Source: Dysidea avara (taxonomy: Eukaryota > Porifera > Demospongiae > Dictyoceratida > Dysideidae). From it: a stretch of DNA of 64,000 nt. The notes beneath the pieces are model-generated. The model searched no databases. It saw nothing but the letters and a program-made list of their open reading frames with translations, and was not told where the DNA came from. Positions 34,856-46,676 of the stretch are shown here, piece by piece (the first letter of the stretch is position 1; every line of letters begins with the position of its first letter). Where the stretch lies: assembly GCF_963678975.1 (NCBI RefSeq), contig NC_089278.1:8025479-8089478 (forward strand), given 5' to 3'. A program made the position numbers and the translations under genes.

Positions 34856-35002
34856 TGTAGTACTGATATTATGCACACACCAATAGTTGTAATAGTTCGC
34901 ATCTATAATTAGAGAATATATATGTATGGAACATTCGAGATTGTACACGTGCTTGTGACTGTAGTGTGAGTGCTATTCAGAGTGTTATTAAAGATTGTTA
35001 CA
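34856..35002 (+). repeat. 3' LTR of the gypsy element (147 bp)
   Basis: Starts TGTAGTACTGATATTATGCA and ends AAGATTGTTACA. Preceded by the polypurine-like tract CTCAGGGGGGA and followed by the target duplication TATG. Confidence 0.92.
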
Positions 35003-35400
35003 TATGCACTGCGGTATACTGGTAAGTCCATGAAAAATCCATTGCACGCACTGTGGTATGCCAAAAGGCAAGCTTAAGTGTCCGGCTGAAGTGACACCGA
35101 ACAGTGAAAAAATTGAGCTCATAGTCTTAGCCGTTATCGAGTTACGCTTGTCTGAAGGCATCAGTCAATCAGTCAGTTACTCAGTCAGTAGAAAATTCCA
35201 TTTAATATTATTTTCATAATCCATAGCAACATGTTGAAAGCATTTTGGGTTGATCTGAAGGCTTGTTTGGGCTTAGTTTTACCTAACCAATACGGCCTCA
35301 TCATTATCAGTGAAAGTGAGACTGGATTTTGGGTGATTTTTTCATGGGCCACGCCCAAACCTTTGTGGTCACTACTATACAGTACTATTGTACTATGATT
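35003..35400 (+). repeat. F1 copy, right part after the gypsy element
   Basis: Resumes the F1 copy from 26860-27205: GGTAAGTCCATGAAAAATCC, GCTTGTCTGAAGGCATCAGT, TTGGGCTTAGTTTTACCTAA and GTGGTCACTACTATACAGTA. A few bases around the junction are repeated or diverged. Confidence 0.75.
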
Positions 35401-35545
35401 AAGGATCATGGAGATTTGCATTTTCTCACAAAACAGTATTGACCAGACACCAGCCTCATAATACCTCAATGGCACCTTGGCAATATATAATCAAGCCCAA
35501 TAATGTCTTTAGTGTGCTTTAAAATGTAGTGTGATATAGAATATT
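35400..35545 (-). repeat. Dispersed repeat F1, short inverted copy
   Basis: AAGGATCATGGAGATTTGCA, then CCAGACACCAGCCTCATAAT and GGCACCTTGGCAATAT match the start of the copy at 36865-37560. It lies tail-to-tail with the preceding F1 copy. Confidence 0.55.
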
Positions 35546-35639
35546 TTGTATATCACCTATCACAATTTTTTACCATGACACAATAACTTATCACAATATG
35601 TACCACTCTGCGTGGGCAGTTCAAAGGCACCGCCAGTGC

Positions 35640-35805
35640 CATAATTTGTATATTGCACTGCTGCAGACCGCAGCGAGTGCATTATAACTTATAACGCACT
35701 GGTTGCGGTTTTGTAGACCACAACGAGTGCATTATAAGTTATAATGCACCGACCGCAGTGCAATATACAGATATTGCACTGGCTGCGGTTTTGTGCAGCA
35801 TAGCA
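35640..35805. mobile_element. MITE with nested palindromes
   Basis: TATTGCACTGCTGCAGACCG with GAGTGCATTATAACTTATAA pairs with TTATAAGTTATAATGC and GACCGCAGTGCAATATA. A further partial repeat (TATTGCACTGGCTGCGGTTT) follows. Confidence 0.65.
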
Positions 35806-35834
35806 CAAGTGCCGGTGGCGAAGACCACTACGAC

Positions 35835-36553
35835 ACCTCACCTAATAGGTGGAAAGACACTTCACAGATCACTCGAATTCTTTTATAGCCTGACATGTAA
35901 AGGTTGATTGTGGGCCATAACGTCACCAATACGTATAATGTTTACAAGCAGCCAATGGCGATCAAAAAATCCAACATGGGTGGCCACAACTCTAGTCTAC
36001 ATATATATAAACACTATGATACTTATACACCTTACTAGTCTGGTGCCATCTTAGCCCAGATTAAACTGTAGCCAACTTCGACAATGACTCAATAAAACAA
36101 ATATATCATAGTTCTAAATAATACTAACCTTTACATTCGATTGTGGTAACCAGTTTTGTCATGCCACCTGATTCGAGTTTAGCCAGTGTGAATAGTAAGA
36201 ATTAGACTAGTATCGTTTAGTAGTTAGGTTTTGTTTACTTAAAATGTCTATTTAGCTACTTTTTTTTTGCTCGAGAGAATCACTATGGCGATTAGTCTGG
36301 CGCTTAGTCTATATGGCGATTGAGTGATCACGCTGGCATGCTGAGCACTACATGATGAGAGTCGAACAGCGAATGCAGGTTAGTGATATAACCCATAGCG
36401 TACTAGCTTTCAATATCTCAGGTGGCTGCAGTACTGCAGGGGGAACGTCATCGCAACGTCCGGCTTGGTTACCCACAATCGATGTTAGAAACCTGGCCTT
36501 TATAAGTGTTACAGCTGTCTTGTGAGACTCTCCCCACCTATTAGGTGAGTGGT
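35835..36553. mobile_element. Non-autonomous inverted-repeat element, about 720 bp
   Basis: Ends ACCTCACCTAATAGGTGGAA and CCCCACCTATTAGGTGAGTG are inverted. Subterminal TTTTATAGCC and GGTTGATTGTGGG match the complement CCCACAATCGATG and GGCCTTTATAA on the right. No gene inside. Confidence 0.6.
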
Positions 36554-36557
36554 ACAT

Positions 36558-36672
36558 AACAGTTATACAACGTGCACTCGTGCTCTGCCTGTATAAACGC
36601 ACTTGCCTTCGGGCCTAACGGCCCTCAGGCTCATGCGTTTATATCAGGCAGAGCACTCGTGGCCGTTGTATA
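36558..36672. mobile_element. MITE, 115 bp
   Basis: Termini GTTATACAACGTGCACTCGT and its complement ACTCGTGGCCGTTGTATAAC, inner pair GCTCTGCCTGTATAAACGCA / TGCGTTTATATCAGGCAGAG, and a GC-rich loop GGGCCTAACGGCCC. Confidence 0.8.
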
Positions 36673-36864
36673 ACTATATAATATACCTATTACAGTGTAC
36701 TGACAAATGTCAACATATTTTCACTTAACCTACTGAAAGTCTCTATTGCAGAAAACAAGTTTTACTGTACTGTCTTAAACATCACTTTCCAGTAAACTTT
36801 GTGTAAATGTGCTACAGCATTATGTGTCATGATATCATGGATTATATCATACAGTCAGGAAGTA

Positions 36865-37560
36865 CTGTATATTAGGGACCATGGAGGTTTGGGTTTTTCT
36901 GTCCAAAAATATCACTTGAAAGCCAACTTCACAATACCATCCTGGTGCCTTGGCAGTATTAGTTAGGTATAACCAAGCCCAAAAGTGCCTTCAGTATGAC
37001 CCTAAATGCTTCCAATAGGTATAGCTACAAAATTTCAAAAAAAAATTATCCATGGAAGTTTCTACTGACTGACTAATTGCCTGCCTGATTCCTTCAGACA
37101 AGCGTAACTCAATAAGGCTAAGGCTATGCCCTGATTTTGTTCACTGTTTGACAGTGCTCGTCCATAGATGTGCCTTGACGTCCTGACTAGTGCCCTTTGG
37201 CATAGCAAAGTACATACAATGCATGCATCGTGGACTTCCCTTTCTCCTCCTTTGTATTCCATTTCCTTTTGTGGACAGTGCCAAGGTGTCATATCATGTA
37301 GCAACTAAGACTTCCATTTGCTGACTATAATGTGTTTATAGAAGAAATCATCCTTATTTCCATATTGACTCGATTGCTTGCAGAGGTGCTTCTCGTACTA
37401 TTCTTCATTTGTAACACTGTGTAACAAGTTGAACATAGCCGGAAACAAAGTGTAATGGCCACTTCACTTTTCAGTAATTGTTAGTTGGGGGGCATGTTCA
37501 GATGCAAAATTAATTATATTTCATGGCTGGCACCATTCTTTCTCTTCAATGAGACAACAT
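36865..37560 (-). repeat. Dispersed repeat F1, long copy
   Basis: TACTGTATATTAGGGACCAT at the left, CTGACTGACTAATTGCCTGC in the middle, GGCATGTTCAGATGCAAAAT and GGCACCATTCTTTCTC at the right. Orientation opposite to the 21840 copy. Confidence 0.7.
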
Positions 37561-37796
37561 CCTTAAGACCTTAAGAGTTTCACCTGAAAAGATTACAGCC
37601 TATTCTCGTGCACCTATTTATTAGTAATATAAATTTTAAAGGCGTTTATTTACAACACTCAACAGGCCATATTTATGTGCCCCTCTATTGTCTCTGTACA
37701 TACTTGCCATTTCTCTACTATTCTCATTTCATTTCACAGGAGCCTGTACTGATATGGGCAGGGGCGTGGGTCAATGATATGGGCAGGGTCAATGAT

Positions 37797-37957
37797 TGAG
37801 ATACTCTAATAGAGCAGTCAATCAAATGTTGTATTTTTATCTGTGAAGTCTGTAAGTAGCTAGTAATTTAAGCAATGCTAGGCACAAGTTGTAACTATGC
37901 TTTAACTTTTATTGCTGTGTTACAGCTGTTTTGTGACTGCTCTATTAGAGTATCTTG
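37797..37957. mobile_element. Small MITE, about 160 bp (motif-G family)
   Basis: Ends TGAGATACTCTAATAGAGCA and its complement TGCTCTATTAGAGTATCTTG. The same terminal motif occurs about a dozen times in the window, singly or in inverted pairs, and forms part of the ends of the foldback at 43231-46090. Confidence 0.65.
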
Positions 37958-38331
37958 ATAGTTTTAGCTAATGCAGTACAAGATGAAAGGCAAAGTATTA
38001 CTAAGGGTTTACTAGTTAAAATGGGTGTTAGTTGACTGCAGCTGCATGCCACTAAAATTACAGTTGTATTTAATATTCTGTCACTGTAATCTGAGGTTTC
38101 TGTCAAAACCATGGAAACTCACCTACTGTTTTCAACAGTGTATGCTTATTCTAACAAAAAGTAGTAATGAAATCCCATCCAAAAACAGCTTGTAGCTGTA
38201 AAAAAGTGTGCATCCAAGTAAAGCAGAGTTAACTGCAACAAAAAGTAGTGATATCATAATGCGGCCATGTGCGAGGTGTGCAAGTTGTAAAATTAATATT
38301 AACTAATCAGATAATACAAGTAATAGTTGTA

Positions 38332-38466
38332 ACACACCCATGAGGTTTGTATCTGATTTGTAAACATGACACCCGAGGGCCGCAGCCCCTGATTTGTAAA
38401 CACGACACCCGAGGGCTGCAGGCCCGAGGGTGGAGTGTTTACAAATCAGATACAAACCGAATGGGT
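38332..38466. mobile_element. MITE, about 135 bp
   Basis: AACACACCCATGAGGTTTGT with ATCTGATTTGTAAACATGAC pairs with GTTTACAAATCAGATACAAA and GAATGGGTGTGTT. The loop carries a duplicated ACACCCGAGGGC segment. Confidence 0.75.
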
Positions 38467-38693
38467 GTGTTCTAACTGATTTGTGGTATGGGGCATGTGC
38501 AGATCAAAGGTGCCCACTTGCAACACGGAAGGAGCAAGAACGCATGGCTAATATTGGATACCGCTGAGCGCTGTGTACAAGGAACAATTTTACTCACTAA
38601 TTACTGTCTTGATGGTTAGTTAATTCATTGTTAGCTAGTTTATTCATTGGTAGCGCATTTGTTATGCATGAGCACGAGGTGCCATCATCGATG

Positions 38694-39713
38694 CAGTGGC
38701 GTAGCCAAGGGGGGGCAAGGGGAGGCATTTGTCCCCCCGTCACTAAGTGATGTTTTTTAAAACTTCCGTCACAAGCTTTCCAGTAACTGACACGCATCCC
38801 AAATTACTGTTTGTGCGCTACTACGCGAGTGCACACAACATTCAACTCGTTTGTGAATGGTGATAATAATACGATGATTTCTTGCGCGTTACAAGCAATT
38901 AATAAAACGATGCGCTAAAAATAAGGTATGACCGAATCCCCTGGGATTCCCCGTATAGACACTAGGCCTTCACCGAACGAAAATATTACACACAATTCTA
39001 TATTTAGCCTACACTACTCATGTGATAGTGCATTTTTCGAATCTAAAGACAGATGACCCGCTCAAAATGACTTCGCAAGAGTCGCAACTCAAGTCGCAAC
39101 TCAGAAGTGACAAGTGATATGCAATGATGCTACAAACCTACGAGGTGATAAAGTGTTAAATGAACCAACTTTATTTTCCCGAGTTAATCACACTGGATCT
39201 TCATACAGCGTAGTGGCATACCAGTTTAATTTTTTTCACTTTGTCAGCCAGTAAGATGATCCGTCACAAGCTTACAAATTCTGCTAACAGGGAAGGTATA
39301 GAGTTGGGATTTTGCGCCAATACATGGTGTTTGAATTTCGCCGGCTGAAGTGAGTGAGCTCGTCATACTATGCCAGTGTGCTAGGACTGCAGCACAGACT
39401 GTGGCTGACGTAAGTAACTGTGACACATTGTATTTGTACTAAAATATTCACAATATAGTTCTACTGGATTGTGGGCGAATTTGTTGGAGTACAGTTGTGG
39501 CACGTGCGATGATGCTCGACAAAAATATTTCCATTGATAAGTGATAACTGGTAGCAATCAGTAATGAAGTAGTGATGTAGCTAGTTACATAAGTTGTAAT
39601 AATACAACACCATATGTTGGCTAGCCCATCATTGGGTCATTAGCCTTTTGTGCAATTCCGAACAATGTCGAGTGTTTTGTGGGGGATGCCCCCCCACCAC
39701 CGTCACGCCCCTG
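38694..39713. mobile_element. Non-autonomous hAT element 1, 1.02 kb
   Basis: Termini CAGTGGCGTAGCCAAGG and the inverted GTCACGCCCCTG follow the hAT style (CAGNGGCG). Perfect 8-bp duplication CATCGATG (38686-38693 and 39714-39721). Subterminal CCCCCC/GGGGGG tracts pair. No transposase frame is present. Confidence 0.9.
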
Positions 39714-40064
39714 CATCGATGCCAATTACTCCTACCATTGTACAGCTTCCACATCATTTAGACGGGTGTAGCTGAAGTGTCTGATATTCATTGTTGAGTA
39801 GTGCAGTGCTATAATAGTCTTGGTTAGCTTAATTTATTGGCGAACGAGCGTGTGGTAGATTACCAGGCTCAGCCCAGCGGTTGTACTGCTTCCCATTCAT
39901 TCAGACGAGTGCTGTGTTATGTGTTCATTTGGTCCAGAGCGATTTACCTCCTTGTCAGTCCTTGACATTATTAGCCTTGCATTGTGACTTCCTGTGCTGG
40001 TCTGGTGTATGGTTTCGTTTGAAGTCTGAACTAATTAGTGGCCAGGCTGTGTGGCAAAAAGGAG

Positions 40065-41610
40065 GTAGAGCAGCTCATGTATTTTCGACCCCCATGAGTT
40101 TTCGGACGCGATATTTCCTAGAAGAACAATGAGAGCCGATCATTTATGGCACTATTATGAAGACCTATCACTATAACCTCCATGTATAAAATTTGAAAGG
40201 ATTTGGTTATATTGTGTGGCTGCAGTGACCTTCGAAAGCCACTGTCCAAAAAAATGGATGCTTGGACAAAGTAGCGTTCGTTCGGACTCCTCCATCTCTA
40301 CCCTTCCCATGCAACTTATATGCTATTGTGTGGTAGTGATTGGTAGAGCTATCCTTGAGCTATCCCGTGATATAAGCAGATTAGATATTTATCAGCTACA
40401 GTTGCAGCTATCACCTTTTTCCTAGACGTGGTAACTTGACGAATCGTCGGACACAAAATTGCAATTATAATTCCAGACACAGCAACTTATTGCAATTACT
40501 TTGGCATTTTTTGAGTTTAAGTATAGTACTAACTAAGAAACATTTGAAAACAGCTATTTAGGCACCTGTGTAGAGTGATTTTTTATCAATTCGAGATGGA
40601 AATAGTAGCTACCTCATTTAGCTACAATACATTAGGTCTAGAATTGCTACATAAAATTGCTCAAACTTAATAATTTTATATATTTGAACTTACTTGAGAC
40701 AAGGGAGGTAAGAAATAAACCACAACAATACACAGGAGGTCGCCACTACTTTATAGCCTTAGTGACTGTTCTATTAGAGTATATTAAATGCTATATTAAT
40801 TAAACTTCGTTAATTACATCCATAGTATAATTTTATACATATGCAGACTATCTAAGGGTGAATTAGTGCGAAAACCAGTTTAAAAACTGCGTTAAATTAA
40901 TATACTCTAATAGAACAGTCACTAAGGCGATATAGCAGTGGCGACCTCCTGTGCATTGTTGTGGTTTATTTCTTACCTCCCTTGTCTCAAGTAAGTTCAA
41001 ATATATAAATTATTTTAAGTTTGAGTATTTTTATGTAGCTATTCTAGGCCTAATGTATTATAGCTATATGAGGTAGCTACTATTTCCATCTCGAATTGAT
41101 AAAAAAATCACTCTACACAGATGCCTAAATAGCTGTTTTCAAATGTTTCCTAGCTAGTACTATACTTAAACTCAAAAAATGCCAAAGTAATCGCAATAAG
41201 TTGCTGTGTCCGGATTTATAATTGCAATTTTGTGTCCGACGATTCGTCAAGTTACCACGTCTGGGAAAAAGGTGATAGCTGCAACTGTAGCTGATAAATA
41301 TCTAATCTGCTTATATCACGGGATAGCTCTACCAATCACTACCACACAATAGCATATAAGTTGCATGGGAAGGGTAGAGATGGAGGAGTCCGAACGAACG
41401 TTACTTTGTCCGAGCATCCATTTTTTTGGACAGTGGCTTTCGAAGGTCACTGCAGCCACACAATATAACAAAATCCTTTCAAATTTTATACATGGAGGTT
41501 ATAGTGATAGGTCTTCATAATAGTGCCATAAATGATCGGCTCTCATTGCTCTTCTACGAAATATCGCGTCCGAAAACTCATGGGGATCGAAAATACATGA
41601 GCTGCTCTAC
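40065..41610. repeat. 1.55-kb near-perfect palindrome
   Basis: Left arm 40065-40789 and right arm 40897-41610 are reverse complements at roughly 95 percent or better by eye. They start GTAGAGCAGCTCATGTATTT and include GGACTCCTCCATCTCTACCC, GTAACTTGACGAATCGTCGG and AAGGGAGGTAAGAAATAAAC. The 107-bp spacer is flanked by the motif TTCTATTAGAGTATATTA and its complement. No convincing target duplication, no gene, and no shared sequence beyond the arms. It could be a foldback transposon or a host inverted duplication around a small MITE. Confidence 0.9.
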
Positions 41611-41659
41611 TTAGCCATGCTATAATTATTTGTGAACTGATTTGTAACACTGGCAGCGG

Positions 41660-43051
41660 CCTTTGATCTGCCCACACACCATAGGGATATGATTATGATG
41701 TGGGTTGGGTTGAGGCTTAGAAGCCTGTACACCCATTCAATTACATACATAAATTAGATGCAATGAACAAAAATTAACTGAATATAATTATTACATTCAG
41801 GGGCGTAGCCAGCCAATATTTGATGGTTGGGCATAACACCAACTTAACTAAACACACAACAAGAAACACGCTCACTTTCATGTGAGACATTATCAAAGAA
41901 AAATATTTAAAAAGTGTATGCACACAAGGCCTACAGCTACCTATACTAGACTCTATAGTGTAAATAAACGCTGCTTGCATGCATGCAAACATTTACTAGC
42001 TATATGCTATTCTATTAAACTTGTAGGGCAGGCATCCACCGACGGTCGCTGTAGCTGAGTATCACGTGACATCAAACTGCTGAACCTACAAGAACCAACA
42101 ATGTAAACAGTTCATCACATATTTACCACAATCAACCGGCAGTATAGTTTACAGACCAACCACCACAGCGATATGAAATGCTTTTTCAATTAAACGCCAC
42201 ATGGTCCCAAATGAAGGCCGGGGCGCTAATTTATGAACTATAACACAAATATCAGCGTGCCAAGAAAGTTTCGTCCCAGACTTACAGCAGCCAATGTACA
42301 TTTTGCATGAATCTGGTGTAAACCACAACTCGGTTAATCAGTTCAATTTGTGCACGTGACGCTTTATAATGACTTGACCTTTTCTCCATTTCCAGCTCTA
42401 TTTGCATATGTTATCTAGAAGAGTCACGTTTTCCTGTTTTCTTTCATCAGCAGTAAGGTAGGCTATACGGTACTTTCCTTATCACAAAAATACGCTTGAC
42501 AAATCCACTGAAACGAAATCTTTTGCTGCCAGCACCATCCACACTGAATCCTACTGACAATTATCACTCACTGTGACTCAGAGATACAGTACCACGACTG
42601 TAGTGTACCACGCTTTGACTCCATGTTAAATTTTGAATTTAAACCGCGCCAAGGAGCGTGGCACGTGCGTCTTTTATAGGGACTTCCGAAGGGATTTTCC
42701 GCGTAATGAATCACATGATATACCATCTATCTTGATCCCTTCTGAAGTCATGGTTCAAGAAATGAGGTACATGTTTACGCTTTACAGTATCAAAGTAGGG
42801 TGGTTTTGTGTGCTGCTGTGAATCCTCGCGTGAATCTTAAGCTACTTGTGATGGTTGGGCAAAAGTTTGTGATGGTTGGCCAAGAAACTGTGATGGTTGG
42901 GCAAATGCCCGCCCATGCCCACCCTTGGCTACACCACTGATTACATTAACATAAATCTATAGTCATAAAAGTAATTATCTATAGCTGATTTAAAATTATT
43001 TAATAAAGAATTTCCTACAATATCACTCGTAAGATTGTTCCAATCATTAAT
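41660..43051 (-). mobile_element. LINE 3' fragment, split by hAT element 2
   Basis: On the minus strand, 43051-42940 encodes INDWNNLTSDIV and FKSAIDNYFYDYRF before a stop, the usual C-terminal end of a non-LTR retrotransposon ORF2. The 3' untranslated part continues at 41797-41660 (GGGTGTACAGGCTTCTAAGC). The hAT element lies between. The upstream part of the LINE is lost at the border with the TGGTAAAACC element. Confidence 0.6.
41798..42939. mobile_element. Non-autonomous hAT element 2, 1.14 kb
   Basis: Termini CAGGGGCGTAGCCAGCC and GGCTACACCACTG, perfect 8-bp duplication ATTACATT (41790-41797 and 42940-42947). Near the right end TGTGATGGTTGGGCAAA is repeated three times, and TTTGATGGTTGGGCATAA occurs near the left. 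No transposase. Confidence 0.9.
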
Positions 43052-44679
43052 TGGTAAAACCGGGAGGGAAGGGGGAGCGGGAGATTTCTTGGTAAAACCG
43101 GAACCGGGAGCTGGGAGATCACGTGCACAATACTACAGGAAACTGTTATTTTTGCTTTATTGATGCAGAAGAGGACTCATGCAAGTAGTCTCCCCTCCTT
43201 TCAAACATGAGATATTATACGAACTTATTATACAAAAAATTGAGATACTCTAATAGAGCAGTCAGCCGGAACAGTCTCATGTTCTGTCTCTTAACTGCCA
43301 CTGACTTCCAGTAGCTTGTTAATGTATTTTTAATAACAAGGTGAAAAGTCTTAGTGCTTTCAAATTTAAAAAAAAATCTTGTTGGGTGGGAATCGTGCTC
43401 CCAGAATGTCACCCATATCATTGTCTTCCCTTTTGTAGTGTGCTTCACTCCATGTATGACCTTCATTGCTACAAGTTTACCCAGACTCTTTGACCTGCTC
43501 CACTGATTTTATTCTACCAAGTTATTGTTGCTCTGGTTGTGTAGACAGTTGCTAGATCCAGACGGTGTGTGAACTTTCACAGTTAGTTATTGTCAGTTTA
43601 TAAATTCAATAACTATTTGGAGTTTGTACAGCAAGAAATTTTCTTTGTGAGTTAGCAATAAAAGTTCTTAAATTATCAGACTGATTTGATTAATTGATTT
43701 ATAAATTACCCTCTGAGTCTCTGACAATTAGCCACTACCATTCTTCCTTGCCAGCACAGCATACAATACAGACAAAATTAATGAACATAGCTAGTTAACA
43801 AGTGCAAAACTTAACACATGCATACAAAACAAATATACGTGGATAAAAATGCAACAATCAACTTAAGGCAAATTATAAAATGGCTGAACAAATACACAAA
43901 AACAAACAAACAACAAGAACAGACACAACAGAGATTACATGGTCTGAAGCTGTCCAAGCACCATGCACCTTGGAGTATATGTGAGCACTTCCTGTCTGAA
44001 GGAACAACTCCACTCTGCAATGAACATTAACAGTATAAGGTAGCCAATGGAGCAGCCTATCCCTTTCGGGAACCTAAGACAAGTGCTAGCCATCTGAAAT
44101 CCTAGGATCCAGAGAGCTCAGATGAGACAGGACCAAAGATTCAGAAATCTTAGCAAAAGTGATGAATTAGTGTCACATGAAGTAGCAGGTATTGCAAGGT
44201 TGTCAGCTAGCAGATTGATGTGACACATTAATGCTACAGTTTTAAAATATTTATTAAGAGAGTCTGAAGTAAATGAATCATTCAATGCTGCTTTTATGGT
44301 ATCGATTCTTCCAATTATGTTATTAACACATGACTACATATAAGATGGACAATTCTTGCTCTACAACACTGATGACTGAAAATGATCTATCTTGGCTTGG
44401 TGTGGGTACCATGGCTGAGGACAAATTTCCATTCCTGTACTATCTAATAATTATATAAAAGAGATTTCTGATAGTTACGTTCTTCGTCCTTTTTTCTTAA
44501 ATAAATACCATGTATCATTGTCTATATACATTGGCTGCATCTCTGGAATGCTTCAAGATATCAAGTTAATATTTAACACAAGATATAGATAAATATTCAG
44601 TGCCTTATATTTTAGCTACAAAAGAGAAAAATTGATCATTGAGCTAAATTGAAAAAGGATGCATGCACCTTAAAAATCA

Positions 44680-44772
44680 TGAGTAGTGAATACTGTGGCA
44701 AATAGTGAACTTTACTACAACTTCTTAGTGATGCTCACTATTTGCCATGGTAGCTATTCACTACTCATTTTT
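44680..44772. mobile_element. Tiny hairpin MITE
   Basis: CATGAGTAGTGAATACTGTG with GCAAATAGTGAAC pairs with GCTCACTATTTGCCATGGTA and GCTATTCACTACTCAT. Confidence 0.7.
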
Positions 44773-44819
44773 ACTGTTTGGTTTTCCAAAGTTAGGTCAC
44801 ATTAATGATGTCAATTCAT

Positions 44820-45117
44820 CAGGATGGATTTCATAAAGAATAAGATGTTGCGCATTAAACACACTTGTACCTACTCTACACGCGGACACTCAAAGAGATT
44901 CTTACAGTTACCAGCAAGAAATAATGCCTACTTAAACTCTTTTCTTCCAAGCACTCTTTACCAGATGATGTTGTAATTATTTCAGACCTCAGTCATTTCA
45001 AACAAGGAATAACAGGACTGTTATCTTAATTCTTAATTTTTGTAATGTAACTACTTTGTGCATACATGCATCCCCAGGAGGCCTACACAGTAATAAAAAT
45101 AATTAATTAATTAATAC
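44820..45117 (+). mobile_element. LINE 3' end, 5'-truncated
   Basis: A frame reads a RGHSKRF ... LPARNNAYLNSFLPSTL pattern, the usual C-terminal end of CR1/Jockey-group LINE ORF2, followed by ATCCCCAGGAGGCCTACACA and an AATT-repeat tail (45096-45115). Confidence 0.5.
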
Positions 45118-45384
45118 AGTATAGCTACCACCATTAAGTCAGTGGAACAAGCCATAGCATGAGAAGGACAACAGTGAGTCTGGCAATATACTATTGGATT
45201 GGACTTATAGAATATAGTGTTCACATCAGAATGCATCACTTCAGGGACTGTGCATGGGGACAGAACTCAAAATGAGACCCAAGATAAATGTTGGTTTAGT
45301 AGAACAATTGAGTAGCAAAGCATGAGGTGGACTGGTGGAGCAGGTCAAAGAGTCTTATAGCAATGAAAGTCACACATGGAGTTT

Positions 45385-45888
45385 GAAGCATACAGTTACA
45401 AAATGCAGACAGCGATGGATGTCACAGTATAGAGCAAATCTTGGATGGCTTCCCATGTCTGAGTTTGTACAGTGTCAAACTATTCTCACCATGTTTGGTC
45501 AACACTAAGGTATCTTACTTCAGCCACCAATAGACTTTGGTCATAAACATTCCTACAGAACTAGATGTTCACCTTGGTTTGGAGACATTTTTCGATTCAA
45601 AAAGAACTTCAGTCAGCACCTCTTTCGGCATCAGGCTACAGTGTGGTGGAATTCACTGCCGCCTAATTTATTTGATGACATTACTAATTTTCATGATGGT
45701 CTGCTCAAGTACCTACATGACTTGTCTTGAATTGTTTGTTATTTTGTAGTTATTTATTTATGTTTGTCTAGTATAGTTTTGTTTGCTGTGTACTATGTAT
45801 TGTGTATTATGTGTACTCCAGTACGGAAGAACGGCCTTGCCCAGTACTGCGAGTTTAAATAATAAATCAATCAATCAATCAATCAATC
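45385..45888 (+). mobile_element. LINE 3' end with AATC tail, 5'-truncated
   Basis: Frames show fragments such as CSPWFGDIFRFKKNFSQHLF and VWWNSLP, then a stop and a 3' region ending GTACGGAAGAACGGCC and an AATC microsatellite (45865-45888). It interrupts the right arm of E2 (host sequence resumes GGTGACTTTCTGGGAG). Confidence 0.65.
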
Positions 45889-46676
45889 GGTGACTTTCTG
45901 GGAGCATGATTCCCACCCAACATAATTTTTTTTAAGTTGCTCTATAAGGCTATAGCTATTTTTAGACTCTTCACTTGTTATTACAAATAAATCAACAAGC
46001 TACTGGCAGTTAAGAGACAGAATATGATATTATGAGACTGTTCTATAAGAGTGGCTGACTGCTCTATTAGAGTATCTCGATCCTTTTGTAAAAAGTATAG
46101 AGCGTTTTCATTTCCATGGTAACGAATGATGACGTATAGGGCACACCCACGGTCGCCATATTGTTGAACCGGATTACGGATATGGCGGTTGATGAATTGC
46201 CATTAAAGGGCATACCTACTTTCCGGAACGGGACGGGACGGGACGGGACAATTCCGGAAATTGTTGCTAAACTACTTTACGGGACGGGACAAAACTTTTG
46301 TATGCTTTAGAAAGGAATTGTGTCGTTAGTTTTGTGATTTTCATAGTCTTTAGCTATAAAAATTCATACATAGCTACGTGTGGTAACCACTGCTGCTATA
46401 TATATCGGTTTTAGCAAAGACGTCTATAAAGCCGGCTATTATAGCGCGAGCCCAAATGGAGTGTAATGATGAACAAATAATGCCAGCTCAGTTGCTCACA
46501 CCTGCAGGTGCAAACTAAGCACGTGGCCTCTGCAACGACAGATCGAGAAACGAACGTGGTGTGATATCAACCCGGCATGGAGCCTACTATCCCTGTGCCC
46601 TATTGTACAAGCCGCCACACGCCATATTCTACCGACGAAGCGGCAAGGATCCTTCAAGGAGTTAGTGCAAGTCTGA

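Larger units (their letters stand above)
27206..35002 (+). mobile_element. Ty3/gypsy LTR retrotransposon (with nested insertions)
   Basis: Two 147-bp LTRs (27206-27352 and 34856-35002), beginning TGTAG and ending TTACA, differ at three positions. Flanking TATG is duplicated (4 bp). A primer binding site (27354-27365), a purine-rich tract before the 3' LTR (CTCAGGGGGGA, 34841-34851) and gag-pol in the order gag, protease, reverse transcriptase, RNase H, integrase identify Ty3/gypsy. The leader between the primer site and gag is interrupted by 3.3 kb of nested elements. Without these the element would be about 4.5 kb. Coding frames carry several breaks and a reverse transcriptase active-site change, so it is a dead copy. 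Confidence 0.92.
43231..46090. mobile_element. Foldback element E2, 2.9 kb
   Basis: Left arm starts TACAAAAAATTGAGATACTC with TAATAGAGCAGTCAGCC. The right end mirrors it (GACTGCTCTATTAGAGTATC, then TCGATCCTTTTGTA). Arms match over about 330 bp (TCTCTTAACTGCCA, GGGTGGGAATCGTGCTCCCA, CTCTTTGACCTGCTCCAC), interrupted on the right by a LINE tail (45385-45888). The middle contains another LINE tail (44820-45117) and a 95-bp hairpin (44680-44772). No transposase. Confidence 0.7.
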
